Assembly (NCBI GenBank): GCA_031266385.1
Contig: JAISBC010000033.1
Span: 1-26,340, forward strand
Length of the DNA stretch: 26,340 bases
From: Holosporales bacterium
GTDB taxonomy: Bacteria; Pseudomonadota; Alphaproteobacteria; RUG11792
Reading direction: 5' to 3'
Below are positions 7,417 to 16,039 of this stretch, piece after piece; positions within the stretch are counted from its first letter, which is position 1, and every line of letters begins with the position of its first letter. A program made the position numbers and the translations under genes. The notes under the pieces were generated by a model that was given only the letters and a program-made list of their open reading frames with translations, had not been told where the DNA came from and made no database searches.

Positions 7417-8762
7417 TTCTTTCTCCGGAAGCAGGCCGGGATATCAATATCATCAGCATCGTCTAGATCGTCTCTTTGATTCCTTTGCAAAGGATGCTTC
7501 TGATCTCTAGAATACTCGTCGTCATCCATATTTTCCGGATGTTTAGACTTGGTAAATCGATCGAAAAACGATTGAGATTTCCTCTTATTTTTATCGATCG
7601 CATTATCCGGATTTCCCCAGTTCTGCCCTCTTTCATCCGGACCCTCAAAATCTTGATTCATCGGTTCAGGCTTTGAGTTATCGCTATTTATGACCGTATC
7701 ATCGAAGACTCGAGCTGAATTTACGTCCTTCTTGGTGATCCCCATAATTCCCGATACATCTCGATTCCTGTTAAAGAGAGCCTCCTGAGAGCCACCGATT
7801 CCCGTGGCCACGACCGAAACCCTAATTCGGCCATTCAGGCGATCATCGAAAGTGGACCCGAAAATAATATTAGCATCAGAATCGATTTCATCTCGAATCC
7901 TATTGGCGGCCTCATCGACCTCGAACAGGGTCATATCATATCCTCCCGTAATGTTGATGAGAACTCCACGGGCCCCCTGTAACGAAACGTCATCGAGGAG
8001 TGGATTCGAGATTGCCGATTCGGCCGCATCGAGGGCTCGCTTATCACCATCGGCTTCCCCGGTTCCCATCATCGCCTTCCCCATCTCGCTCATGATAGCC
8101 CGAATATCGGCGAAATCGAGATTGATTAACCCGGGCATGATCATGAGATCTGTCACACCACGGACCCCAGAATAAAGCACATTATCGGCCATCTTGAAGG
8201 CATCGGCAAAGGTCGTCGATTCGTTAGCCAATCGGAAAAGATTCTGATTGGGGATAATCAGGAGGGTGTCCACATATTGATGAAGCTCCTGAATCCCACT
8301 CTCAGCAGATTTCGCGCGATTAGCTCCTTCGAAGGCGAAGGGGCGAGTCACAACTCCGACCGTCAAAATCCCGGCATCTCTGGCGATTTTTGCGACGACC
8401 GGGGCGGCTCCGGTTCCGGTACCTCCCCCCATACCGGCCGTAATAAAAACCATATTGGAGCCACTAACAAATCGTAAAATCTCCTCACAAGATTCCTCGG
8501 CGGCGGCCCTACCGACGTCAGGCTTCGACCCAGCACCGAGACCCTGTGTCACCGATAATCCGAGCTGGATTCGCTGGGAAGGCTGCACGAGGGATTGCTT
8601 GAGGGCCTGAGCATCGGTGTTGGCGGCCACGAAATCGACCCCCTCCAGATTCAGTCGAATCATGTTATTGACGGCGTTTCCACCCGCTCCACCAACTCCT
8701 ACGACGACTATCTTTGGGCCCAAATCCTGATCGGCCCTCTTTTCAGTATCAATCGTTGTCAT
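7413..8762 (-). CDS. ftsZ: Cell division protein FtsZ
   Basis: Tubulin-like GTPase that polymerises into the cytokinetic ring. Of 449 residues, the N-terminal GTPase domain has VGVGGAGGNAVNNM (21-34), the tubulin signature GGGTGTGAA (112-120) and the T7 catalytic loop NLDFADI (214-220). The C-terminal GTPase-activating domain continues to about 330. A charged disordered linker leads to the conserved tail DIDIPACFRRKK, the docking peptide for FtsA and other membrane anchors. It is shorter than FtsZ of many free-living alphaproteobacteria. No ribosome binding site is visible before the ATG; a perfect 16-bp palindrome occupies that position. ftsA and ftsQ are not adjacent, so ftsZ has left the usual dcw cluster. 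It is coupled downstream to a NuoA-like gene. Confidence 0.98.
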   Translation of the reverse strand: MTTIDTEKRADQDLGPKIVVVGVGGAGGNAVNNMIRLNLEGVDFVAANTDAQALKQSLVQPSQRIQLGLSVTQGLGAGSKPDVGRAAAEESCEEILRFVSGSNMVFITAGMGGGTGTGAAPVVAKIARDAGILTVGVVTRPFAFEGANRAKSAESGIQELHQYVDTLLIIPNQNLFRLANESTTFADAFKMADNVLYSGVRGVTDLMIMPGLINLDFADIRAIMSEMGKAMMGTGEADGDKRALDAAESAISNPLLDDVSLQGARGVLINITGGYDMTLFEVDEAANRIRDEIDSDANIIFGSTFDDRLNGRIRVSVVATGIGGSQEALFNRNRDVSGIMGITKKDVNSARVFDDTVINSDNSKPEPMNQDFEGPDERGQNWGNPDNAIDKNKRKSQSFFDRFTKSKHPENMDDDEYSRDQKHPLQRNQRDDLDDADDIDIPACFRRKK

Positions 8763-8778
8763 TTTTGATCGATCAAAA
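8763..8778. promoter_or_regulatory. Perfect palindrome abutting the ftsZ start codon
   Basis: TTTTGATCGATCAAAA is an exact 16-bp palindrome lying directly against the ftsZ ATG, where a ribosome binding site would be expected. It contains two overlapping GATC sites. It could be an operator, an RNA hairpin controlling initiation, or a methylation-sensitive site. A TATACT sequence about 20 bases further upstream on the minus strand may be the -10 box, so the palindrome would lie near the transcript start. Confidence 0.5.
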
Positions 8779-8864
8779 CAACGCTATATGCCCGCAGTAT
8801 ACAAGGCCGTCATCAAATTGGAAAGGCGAAAAAGTAAATTTTTGCTAAATGAATAATTAAGCGT

Positions 8865-8904
8865 TTAACATTTTATTAACCACTTATTGTTAAGATATTC
8901 TTAA
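8865..8904 (+). promoter_or_regulatory. Two pairs of 11-bp-spaced TTAA elements before the YiiX-like gene
   Basis: TTAA occurs at 8865 and 8876 (11 bp apart) and again at 8890 and 8901 (11 bp apart). The second pair reads GTTAAGATATTCTTAAG, close to the YTTAAK-N5-YTTAAK form described for PmrA boxes. The first pair forms TATTAA at 8874-8879, as in the other two loci. The -10 box is less clear here: TATTCT (8896-8901) or TTCAAT (8911-8916) are candidates. The elements are 26-65 bases before the start of an exported protein gene. Confidence 0.45.
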
Positions 8905-8929
8905 GTTTATTTCAATCCAAAAGTATATC

Positions 8930-9871
8930 ATGAGTCATTATTTATTACGAGCGATTTTCTCACTGATAATCGTATTTTCAAATTACATCTGCTTCGCTGA
9001 CGATTCTCAGGTAATATTGCCGTTCGCTAATCCGGTATTTAATGCCCATCCTGATGTAGAGGATAAGATGGGAATGAAAACTGTGCCAGAGGTAATCCTC
9101 TCGAATGGGAGTTTATTTATATCGTCAACGACCACTAAATTTTCCAAACTGATTTCATCAGCAACCTTTTTAGGGGGGCGGTCTGATCCTCTTAGTATAA
9201 CCCACTGCGGCCTTCTGATCACCGAAACGCCAGCCAATATCTTATCGATAATCGACAGAAAATTGTCAGGAGAAATCCCATCGGATTATCCGGTACAAGA
9301 AGTTTTGCTGACTCACTTAAGGGAAATTATCGAGGAAGAATTTGAACCTGATGCACGAGATCAGGTTGCCGCATTTTGCTATGCTGCAGATTATTTGGGT
9401 AGTAGGTTTTTGGGTAGTATGATAGCTCCCCTGAGATGGTATCTCACTGAATTTAATCAGAATTTTTTCATTCGAGATATTCTAACCCCATATTCTCGAA
9501 AATTCACGAGAGCATTTATTAGGGCAACGTTGGGGATGCCGTATGTAGCGGCCAATCCTCTGGAATGTCTTGAAGGTGCAGTTAGGATGTTGAAGTCTAT
9601 CCCTGGAAAAGGATCTGACGAAAACACCCATAGAATGTGGTGCTCTGAACTATTAGCTCGGTTTTATGATCTGGCTCATCCGTGCTCCGTTATGCCACCT
9701 CAGTTTATGTCCGGAGCAGGAGAAGACTCCGTCCTTAACTCAGGATTATTCTCAGTTGAAATCCCTCTCCAACTTTCCTTCAATGTGTCATCTCCACCAT
9801 CTAGGCTTTACCGACTTTTGAGATGCTTATTATGGGGCATTGGATTGTATGACCCTATGCTGCGTAGCTGA
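8930..9871 (+). CDS. Exported permuted NlpC/P60 (YiiX-like) papain-fold hydrolase candidate
   Basis: A 313-residue protein with a clear signal peptide (1-23, cleavage after CFA). The mature part matches the layout of circularly permuted NlpC/P60-type enzymes (YiiX/YaeF group). A histidine motif comes first (SITHCGLLITE, H92), and the probable nucleophile comes late in WCSELLARFYDLA (C238, in the C-S-E-L context typical of this group), with GMPYVAANP before it. Members hydrolyse amide or thioester bonds in peptides, lipids or cell wall; the substrate here is unknown. The C-terminal 60 residues are hydrophobic and unrecognised. It may act in the periplasm or on host molecules. The ATG lacks an obvious ribosome binding site, and TTAA boxes precede it. 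It is convergent with topA. Confidence 0.65.
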   Translation: MSHYLLRAIFSLIIVFSNYICFADDSQVILPFANPVFNAHPDVEDKMGMKTVPEVILSNGSLFISSTTTKFSKLISSATFLGGRSDPLSITHCGLLITETPANILSIIDRKLSGEIPSDYPVQEVLLTHLREIIEEEFEPDARDQVAAFCYAADYLGSRFLGSMIAPLRWYLTEFNQNFFIRDILTPYSRKFTRAFIRATLGMPYVAANPLECLEGAVRMLKSIPGKGSDENTHRMWCSELLARFYDLAHPCSVMPPQFMSGAGEDSVLNSGLFSVEIPLQLSFNVSSPPSRLYRLLRCLLWGIGLYDPMLRS

Positions 9872-9954
9872 GAGCTCCTCAGACGACTTTCTCTCACCAG
9901 TACCTCTCGAAACTGACTATACATTGGAACATCGCACAAAGTTCTGATTGATGA

Positions 9955-12291
9955 TCATTCCACAATTTTCAGGGCATCTTCTAATGTCATTCTGAGGAAG
10001 GATGAGGTTTTTTCGAGTTTATGTGACTTATCACCAACTTTTATGTATGGGCCGAATCTACCCATCAGCAGCTGAACCTCAGCCCCCGTTTCGGGGTGTT
10101 TTCCCAGGGTCTTCGGGAGATTATCGAGGGTCATCGCATCTTCGATCCCCAACCCCGTCGGGTCCTCGATAAATTTCGGAATCGATAAGCGTTTTGGTTT
10201 TTTCTCTTTTCCAGCCCTCTTATCCTTCGTCTTCTCCCATTCGAAATAATAGCCGAACGGACCCTTCTTCAAGAAAACGGTATCATCATTATTGTTCCGA
10301 TCCTTCCCGAGCTCTATCTTGTTGGGTTTCTCCGGGTCTGTCGACGATGCCTGGAAATCATTTCCGCCGTCACTTCCCAGGCGTTTGGTAAATTTACAAT
10401 CCGGATATAGAGAACAGCCCAAGAAAGCCCCGTACTTCCCCAATTTTAAATGAAGTTTTCCGTTCGAGCAGGCTGGACACGCCCTCGATTCCTCGATGTC
10501 CTTAAAAACGTAGTCATTTAGATCTTTTTCGACGGTATCGATGACCTCAGTAATCGTCAGTTCTTGAGCCTTCGAGATCACTTCGGTAAATTCGATCCAA
10601 AATTTATCCAGCACTACCTCCCAGACCAGTCGACCGTTCGAAATCTCATCGAGTTCTTCCTCCATATCGGCCGTAAATCCATACTGCACATATCTCTCGA
10701 AAAAATTTCTCAGGAAAGAGGTAACGAGGAATCCGATGCTCTCCGGAGTAAATACTCGTTTCTGAAGGGAGACATATTTTCGTTCCTGCAATACATTGAT
10801 TATCGTGGCATAGGTCGATGGGCGCCCGATTCCAAGCTCCTCCAGTTTCTTTACTAAACTCGCCTCATTGAATCGGGGAGGTGGTTGGGTAAAATGCTGA
10901 TCGCAGTTGATCCCGCGAAGATCCAGGGCTTCCCCCTCCGTCAAGGCCGGTAGTTTTTTTTCGGATTGATCATCGGCGTTATCATCCCTGGATTCGACGT
11001 ATAACTTTAAAAATCCATCGAATTCGACCGTGGACCCGGAAGCACGGAACATAGCCTCATCGTCGTCAGAAATAATCTCGACCGATACCTGATCGATGAT
11101 GGCGTTCTCCATCTGGGAGGCGACGGCTCGTTTCCAGATGAGTTCGTATAAAGAAAATTCATCATTGGAGATGTAATTCTTGATGGACTGCGGAGATCGC
11201 GTGAAAGACGTCGGACGAATAGCCTCATGAGCCTCCTGTGCATTTTTCGTTTTTGTTTTATAAATTTTCGGAGCTTTCGGGAGATAAGTCGAACCATACT
11301 CGGCCAGGATAAAATCTCGAACCCCATCGACGGCCTCCGAGGCCATCGCCGTACTGTCGGTCCTCATATATGTTATCAGGCCCTGCAGGGTCCCATCAAC
11401 AGAAATCCCTTCGTATAGTTTTTGTGCTATCTGCATCGTTTTTTTGGCACTAAAACCAAGCTTCCGGACGGCATCTTGTTGCAGAGTCGATGTCGTAAAT
11501 GGAGCGTATGGGCTGCGTTTAACCTTCTTTTTTTCGATCGAGGAAATGTGATAACTCTTTCCCTCCAATCTAGATTTAATATTACTAGCCGTCTCCTCGT
11601 TTTTGATATCTAATTTTTCGAGTTTGGTTCCATCGAGGACAAAAAGATTCGCCGTAAATCCGCCAAGTTTTGCCTGAAAATCGGCGTGAATACTCCAATA
11701 CTCCTCCGAGACAAATGCCTGAATTTCAATTTCGCGCTCGACGATTAGCCTGAGGGCCACAGATTGAACCCTCCCTGCCGATCTGGCCCCAGGCATCTTT
11801 CTCCACAAAACAGGTGACAGCGAAAAACCGACCAGGTAATCCAGAACTCTTCTGGCCAAATATGCGTTAACCAAGTTCTGGTTAATCTTATCTGGAGAAT
11901 TAAATGCATTCGTTACGGCGGATTTTGTAATCTCGTGGAAAACTACTCTGTGAACGGTCTTATTGGCCAGAGCCTTCCTCGATTTTAAAGATTCGAGGAT
12001 ATGCCAGGATATCGCCTCTCCCTCACGATCTGGGTCAGTCGCCAAGAACAAATTATCAGACAGTTTCAGGGAATCTGATATTTCCTTGATCTGCTTTTTG
12101 CCACGATCGTTGAATTCCCAGAGCATTTTGTAATGATTTTCTGTATCGACGGATCCATTCTTTGAAACTAAATCCCTGATATGGCCATAACTGGCGATGA
12201 CCTTATAACTGCTTCCCAAATACGATCCCAACGTCTTGGCCTTCGCTGGAGACTCGACGACAACTACTCCCTTTAACACTGTGTTCGACAT
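9955..12291 (-). CDS. topA: DNA topoisomerase I
   Basis: Type IA topoisomerase relaxing negative supercoils by cutting and passing single strands. I place the start at ATG 12291 (MSNTVLKGVVVVESPAK), giving 778 residues. An AAGGTG lies ten bases before it, and the longer reading starts with TTG at 12318. The TOPRIM domain includes VVVVESPAKAKTL and the metal motif DPDREGEAISWH. The catalytic tyrosine is in GLITYMRTDS, and GIGRPSTYATII is typical of the family. After the core there is one zinc ribbon (CPAC...CSLYPDC), then topoisomerase C-terminal repeats with KKGPFGYYFEW and GRFGPYIKVG. This single-zinc layout plus C-terminal repeats is typical of alphaproteobacteria. It is divergent from murJ. 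Confidence 0.97.
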   Translation of the reverse strand: MSNTVLKGVVVVESPAKAKTLGSYLGSSYKVIASYGHIRDLVSKNGSVDTENHYKMLWEFNDRGKKQIKEISDSLKLSDNLFLATDPDREGEAISWHILESLKSRKALANKTVHRVVFHEITKSAVTNAFNSPDKINQNLVNAYLARRVLDYLVGFSLSPVLWRKMPGARSAGRVQSVALRLIVEREIEIQAFVSEEYWSIHADFQAKLGGFTANLFVLDGTKLEKLDIKNEETASNIKSRLEGKSYHISSIEKKKVKRSPYAPFTTSTLQQDAVRKLGFSAKKTMQIAQKLYEGISVDGTLQGLITYMRTDSTAMASEAVDGVRDFILAEYGSTYLPKAPKIYKTKTKNAQEAHEAIRPTSFTRSPQSIKNYISNDEFSLYELIWKRAVASQMENAIIDQVSVEIISDDDEAMFRASGSTVEFDGFLKLYVESRDDNADDQSEKKLPALTEGEALDLRGINCDQHFTQPPPRFNEASLVKKLEELGIGRPSTYATIINVLQERKYVSLQKRVFTPESIGFLVTSFLRNFFERYVQYGFTADMEEELDEISNGRLVWEVVLDKFWIEFTEVISKAQELTITEVIDTVEKDLNDYVFKDIEESRACPACSNGKLHLKLGKYGAFLGCSLYPDCKFTKRLGSDGGNDFQASSTDPEKPNKIELGKDRNNNDDTVFLKKGPFGYYFEWEKTKDKRAGKEKKPKRLSIPKFIEDPTGLGIEDAMTLDNLPKTLGKHPETGAEVQLLMGRFGPYIKVGDKSHKLEKTSSFLRMTLEDALKIVE

Positions 12292-12450
12292 CTGATATAT
12301 ACACCTTGCATAGCTCAAAGACTACTGTATCAATCCACTTTCTGACAAATTATTTTTAACTAAGTCGCGGCACGAAATGGAATTTACTCGAAAATGAGTG
12401 TTTTTTCTATGGAGTTGAGTATATTCTGTGCCAGATCAGTTTAAGGATTA

Positions 12451-13995
12451 GTGTTTTTATCGGTGGGAATCGGACGTAAATTTTTTACGGTCAGTGGATT
12501 AACGGTTGTTAGTAGAATTTTCGGAATCGTCAGGGAGGCGGCGTTTTCCCACTTTCTGGGGGCCAGCGCGGAAATGGATGCATTTTTAATAGCCTTTAAA
12601 TTTCCGAGTTTTTTCAGGAAATTCTTTGCTGAAGGCGGGTTTCAATCGATTTTCGTCCCATATTATACGGATTATTACTCCTCCGGTAAAATTAAAGCCT
12701 CCCGATATTTTTCTTCAAGAATTTTCACGATCATTTTTTATGTGACTGTAATTTTAACTTTGGTCGTCTTCATTTTCGCAGAAAAATTTGTATCGATAAT
12801 GGCTCCAGGATTTTGCGACGATCAGGAAAAATTTACGTTGGCCACCGAATTCACGAGAATTATTTTCCCGAGCATAGTATTTATATCTCTTTCATCGGTA
12901 TACAGTGGTATATTAATTGCGCGAAATCGATTTTTCATTTTCGCGATAGCCCCGGCTTTGGTCAATATCGTATTAATATCTTCCCTCTTATTGGGGAAGA
13001 ATATTCTACCTCCAGGGCGAAGCGTTTCCTATGGAGTTTTATTGGCTGGAATTTTTCAATTCTGCTGTTTTTACTGGTATCTCAAGACCCGTGGCCTCGA
13101 AATTCCTCTATTTTCGCGGGTAAAATTTACAAACAAAATCAGGCATTTTTTCAGGAAATTGATACCGATTTTAGCGGGGGCAGGGGTAGCCCAGATTAAT
13201 GTATTCATCGATTCCTTATTAGGGTCGATTTTGCCGACTGGAACGATCAGCCACATATATTTTGCTGATAGATTTATTCAGCTACCGTTAGCCCTTTTCG
13301 GGATCTCGATGGGGGTAGTCCTCCTTCCGGAGATATCGAAGAAAATTTCACAAAGCAATTCAGATCATATAATTAATATTCAAAACGACGCATTATCCTT
13401 GACCCTGAGGATGACCTTGCCGGCGGTCGTGGGATTGATATCTTTATCGTACTTTCTGATTTCCATTCTCTATGGACACGGTCGTTTTTCGGAAGAATCT
13501 GTGAGGAATACGGCGAACATTTTAAAAATATTTGCGATAGGTTTGCCGGCTTATGTTGCCGCTAAGATTATGTCGTTCGTCCTGTGTGCTCAGAAGGATA
13601 CGAAGACCCCAATAATCGCGGCCCTCATATCGATCGCGGTCAACGTGATTCTGAGCCTCATTCTAATGATCCCATTCCAAGGGCTTGGTATTGCGATTTC
13701 TACATCGATATCCGGATTCGTTAATTTTTATATCATGTATTACAGATCATGCAGATCAACTCTCATTATTTCTGGATTTAAGAAAATTTTAATCGCATCG
13801 ATTATTATGTTTTTTTTCCTGGAGCTCATGAAAATATTACTAATAAAATCGGCGAATGATGTGTTGCTCCAGGCAGTTGCTATCCTCGTTATATCCCTGT
13901 TGGGGATGGGTGCATACGGTGTCTCCCTCATTTTCATCCTCAAAGATGAGGTAGCTATATCATGCCTTCGAAAGTTATGGACGAAGTTTTCGTGA
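12451..13995 (+). CDS. murJ: Lipid II flippase MurJ (MviN family)
   Basis: Flips the undecaprenyl-linked cell-wall precursor lipid II from the inner to the outer leaflet of the cytoplasmic membrane. At 514 residues with about 14 hydrophobic segments it has the family's usual length and topology. The N-terminal signatures are SRIFGIVREAAFSHFLGASAEMDAF and RKFFAEGGFQSIFVPYY (the conserved EGafs.afVP loop). PLALFGISMGVVLLPEIS marks helix 8, and the positively charged cavity arginines are in the first of these motifs. The GTG at 12451 follows AAGGA with only 3 bases between. A second GTG at 12463 would have a 15-base spacing, so the exact start is uncertain. With dacA in the same window it shows that a peptidoglycan pathway is retained. 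Confidence 0.97.
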   Translation: MFLSVGIGRKFFTVSGLTVVSRIFGIVREAAFSHFLGASAEMDAFLIAFKFPSFFRKFFAEGGFQSIFVPYYTDYYSSGKIKASRYFSSRIFTIIFYVTVILTLVVFIFAEKFVSIMAPGFCDDQEKFTLATEFTRIIFPSIVFISLSSVYSGILIARNRFFIFAIAPALVNIVLISSLLLGKNILPPGRSVSYGVLLAGIFQFCCFYWYLKTRGLEIPLFSRVKFTNKIRHFFRKLIPILAGAGVAQINVFIDSLLGSILPTGTISHIYFADRFIQLPLALFGISMGVVLLPEISKKISQSNSDHIINIQNDALSLTLRMTLPAVVGLISLSYFLISILYGHGRFSEESVRNTANILKIFAIGLPAYVAAKIMSFVLCAQKDTKTPIIAALISIAVNVILSLILMIPFQGLGIAISTSISGFVNFYIMYYRSCRSTLIISGFKKILIASIIMFFFLELMKILLIKSANDVLLQAVAILVISLLGMGAYGVSLIFILKDEVAISCLRKLWTKFS

Positions 13996-14115
13996 GCTTA
14001 CAACTCACCTCTTTCGTCTAATAAACAGATGGATCACTATCTCAGATATCGATGATCCGGACCAAAAAAAATGATCCCCTTCCCCTGTTCAAAGACAACC
14101 AAAGTTTGAGCGATT

Positions 14116-14139
14116 GAGGGGGGATTATATCCCCCACTC
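14116..14139. terminator. GC-rich hairpin between convergent murJ and the repeat-protein gene
   Basis: GGGGGAT (14119-14125) pairs with ATCCCCC (14129-14135) around a TAT loop. Outer pairs GAG/CTC extend the stem with one bulged A at 14136. The hairpin sits between two convergent genes, 14 bases beyond the stop of the minus-strand gene, and could end transcription from either side. No clear T-run follows on either strand, so it may instead protect transcript 3' ends. Confidence 0.45.
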
Positions 14140-14152
14140 GCCTCGTTCCTCT

Positions 14153-16039
14153 CTATGCTGCTTCGTCTTCCTCTTCTTGTACCGGCGGGGCATCGGCGGC
14201 TGGGGGCGCATCACCCACCCCCCCTTCTCCGTGTGCTGAGGCTCCTCCTCCTGCGTCATTGTTGTCGCCTGCTTCATCTCCGGCCTCTGCTCCTTCAGCG
14301 ACGTCTTCTTCTTCTCTGTCTCCATTCGCTATCTCTCTGGCTCGTTCCAGGGCCGCCACACTTAGAATTTCCGACCTTTCCTCTTCAGCTGTTTCTTGGT
14401 TCGCTTCGATGGTGTCTAATGCATCTATTTCGGCCTGGGACTCTTCATCTGAATCTTGGGCACCTGCCTCGTCTGCCGTTTGAGACTCGGTCTCTGATAA
14501 CACTATAGAACTGAGAAGGGCTGTTGATGACGATTCTGATGCTAAGGGTTCTACATCTTCTTCCTCTTCTTCTGTGAGTGGGGCGGCGGATCCTAGTCTG
14601 GATGCTGGTCTAATTTCCTGGTCGTGCTCGATCTGCGGTTGGACAGGGGGGGGGGGGGACTCGACGATTGGCGGCTGCTCTGCTTGAGCCTCATCAATTG
14701 TGGTCTCCACGCGGCGCTGATGTTCCTCTTTTGCACGATGTGTGTCGGGATGCCTTCGCTTCCTTCTGGGTTCCGTCTTTTTCTCTGCTGGGGCTTCCTT
14801 ACCCATCACCTTGGCGTTCTCCTGAGCGTTGCGGGCTTTAAATTTTTCGTGTTTGTCTCTTTTGTCGGTGGTGGCCGCGGGGGGCGGGTCTGCTCGGAGC
14901 ACTCTAACTGCTGGCTCTGCTGGGGCTGCCTTACCCAGTACCTTGGCGTTCTCTGTAGCGGTTCGGGCTTTAAATTTTTCGTGTTTGCCTCTTTTGTCGG
15001 TGGTGGCCGCGGGGGGAGGGTCTGCTCTTAGCACTCTAGCTTCTGTCTCTGCTGGGGCTGCCTTACCCAGTACCTTGGCGTTCTCTGCAGCGGTGCGGGC
15101 TTTAAATTTTTCGTGTTTGTCTCTTTTGTCGGTGGTGGCCGCGGGGGGAGGGGCTGCTCTTAGCACTCTAGCTTCTGGCTCTGCTGGGGCTGCCTTACCC
15201 AGTACCTTGGCGGTCTCATGAGCGTTGCGGGCTTTAAATTTTTCGTGTCTGATTCGGCGATCTGGGGGAAGGATACCTAGTCTGTCTGCCTCTGCTTTCT
15301 CCAGAGCTTGTCGGTGGGCCATCTCAATTCTTAGAGCCTCTGCATCTGCTATTTGTTGCTCCAATTGTGCTGCCGATGCGGGGGGCTTTACGGTCCTGAG
15401 GGGCTGGGCAGGGCTTTCGATTGTACCGGACCGGCCTGGTTCTGTTTTTATTGTGCGGGGATGCTGGGTCCGGCGGAGTTGAGCCTCCCGTGCTTTAAAT
15501 TTGTCATGTTTGTCTCTGGCTGACCTGGATACTCGGGTTGTATCCGGGGTGGCTGCTTGCCGTTGCCTGCCTTCTATCTCGGCGTGCTTTCGTTTAAACC
15601 GTTGGAGTTGTAGCTGCTTGTCGGTGAGCTGGGATGGTTCGTCCCCAGTTTCGCTGTAATAGTCATAGTCAGGATGGACGCTGACAATTGCTGAGGTTTG
15701 CCGGCTGTGGTTTGCGGATGGTTCTCTACTGGGGGCTGCGGATGATCTGCGGCTCCTATGTAGGGAGCTTGGATGTGTTTGATCTGGTTCGTTTAGCTCT
15801 ATAGGGTCAGGCGGATCAATTTGATCTGCGTATTCTGCTGAGCCTAAATCTGGTAGACGCCATTGGGGTAACCTGGCTGTGTATATACTTGAGGCTTCAC
15901 TTCCTGCATCCGATGATTTGGCTGAATCTATGTGAATTACTGCGATTATCATTGCTAGAATATGGCATTTAGCTGTCCTGAACTTTAGTCTGCTGGTGGC
16001 CATTGCTTGGAACTGTGGAATTGTGTACTTGCCTTTCAT
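14153..16039 (-). CDS. Exported low-complexity protein with 44-residue KHEKFKAR repeats and acidic tail
   Basis: A 628-residue protein of no family I recognise. The ATG at 16039 has GGGAG nine bases upstream. The signal peptide has a long n-region (hydrophobic core CHILAMIIAVIHI, cleavage near DSA, residue 39). Residues 75-150 are Ser/Arg/Pro-rich. Residues 265-430 are three and a half copies of a 44-residue unit containing KHEKFKAR, ENAKVLGKAAPAE and PPPAATTDKR. Two more KFKAR motifs lie earlier (around 176 and within the first unit). A basic patch EPRRKRRHP resembles a nuclear localisation signal. A PPPP run near 462-465 is encoded by 13 consecutive C. The last 160 residues are strongly acidic and disordered. 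Composition is much more GC-rich than its neighbours, suggesting acquisition or rapid repeat evolution. The function is unknown. Confidence 0.75.
   Translation of the reverse strand: MKGKYTIPQFQAMATSRLKFRTAKCHILAMIIAVIHIDSAKSSDAGSEASSIYTARLPQWRLPDLGSAEYADQIDPPDPIELNEPDQTHPSSLHRSRRSSAAPSREPSANHSRQTSAIVSVHPDYDYYSETGDEPSQLTDKQLQLQRFKRKHAEIEGRQRQAATPDTTRVSRSARDKHDKFKAREAQLRRTQHPRTIKTEPGRSGTIESPAQPLRTVKPPASAAQLEQQIADAEALRIEMAHRQALEKAEADRLGILPPDRRIRHEKFKARNAHETAKVLGKAAPAEPEARVLRAAPPPAATTDKRDKHEKFKARTAAENAKVLGKAAPAETEARVLRADPPPAATTDKRGKHEKFKARTATENAKVLGKAAPAEPAVRVLRADPPPAATTDKRDKHEKFKARNAQENAKVMGKEAPAEKKTEPRRKRRHPDTHRAKEEHQRRVETTIDEAQAEQPPIVESPPPPVQPQIEHDQEIRPASRLGSAAPLTEEEEEDVEPLASESSSTALLSSIVLSETESQTADEAGAQDSDEESQAEIDALDTIEANQETAEEERSEILSVAALERAREIANGDREEEDVAEGAEAGDEAGDNNDAGGGASAHGEGGVGDAPPAADAPPVQEEEDEAA
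14646..14658. repeat. 13-base G/C homopolymer within the coding region (candidate contingency tract)
   Basis: The plus strand has 13 consecutive G; the coding strand reads T followed by 13 C, encoding Ser-Pro-Pro-Pro-Pro. Losing one C gives a TAG after 18 more codons, counted from the end of the tract. Gaining one C gives a TAG within about 12 codons. Length change by slippage would therefore remove the acidic C-terminal 160 residues. Sequencing error in such a tract must also be considered. Confidence 0.85.
14780..15247 (-). repeat. 132-bp tandem repeat array encoding the KHEKFKAR units
   Basis: The marker GGGCTTTAAATTTTTCGTG recurs at 14833, 15097 and 15229, with a near-identical copy at 14965. 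The spacing is exactly 132 bp (44 codons). Units run 15116-15247, 14984-15115 and 14852-14983, with a partial unit down to about 14780. Synonymous positions are largely conserved, so the duplications are recent. A diverged copy of the marker occurs near 15492, outside the array. Confidence 0.93.

Noticed and set aside
14155..15482. Several plus-strand ORFs rich in Leu, Ser and Ala opposite the KHEKFKAR-repeat gene
   Set aside because: They are low-complexity shadows of the 132-bp repeats and the acidic tail; none has a start signal or a domain.
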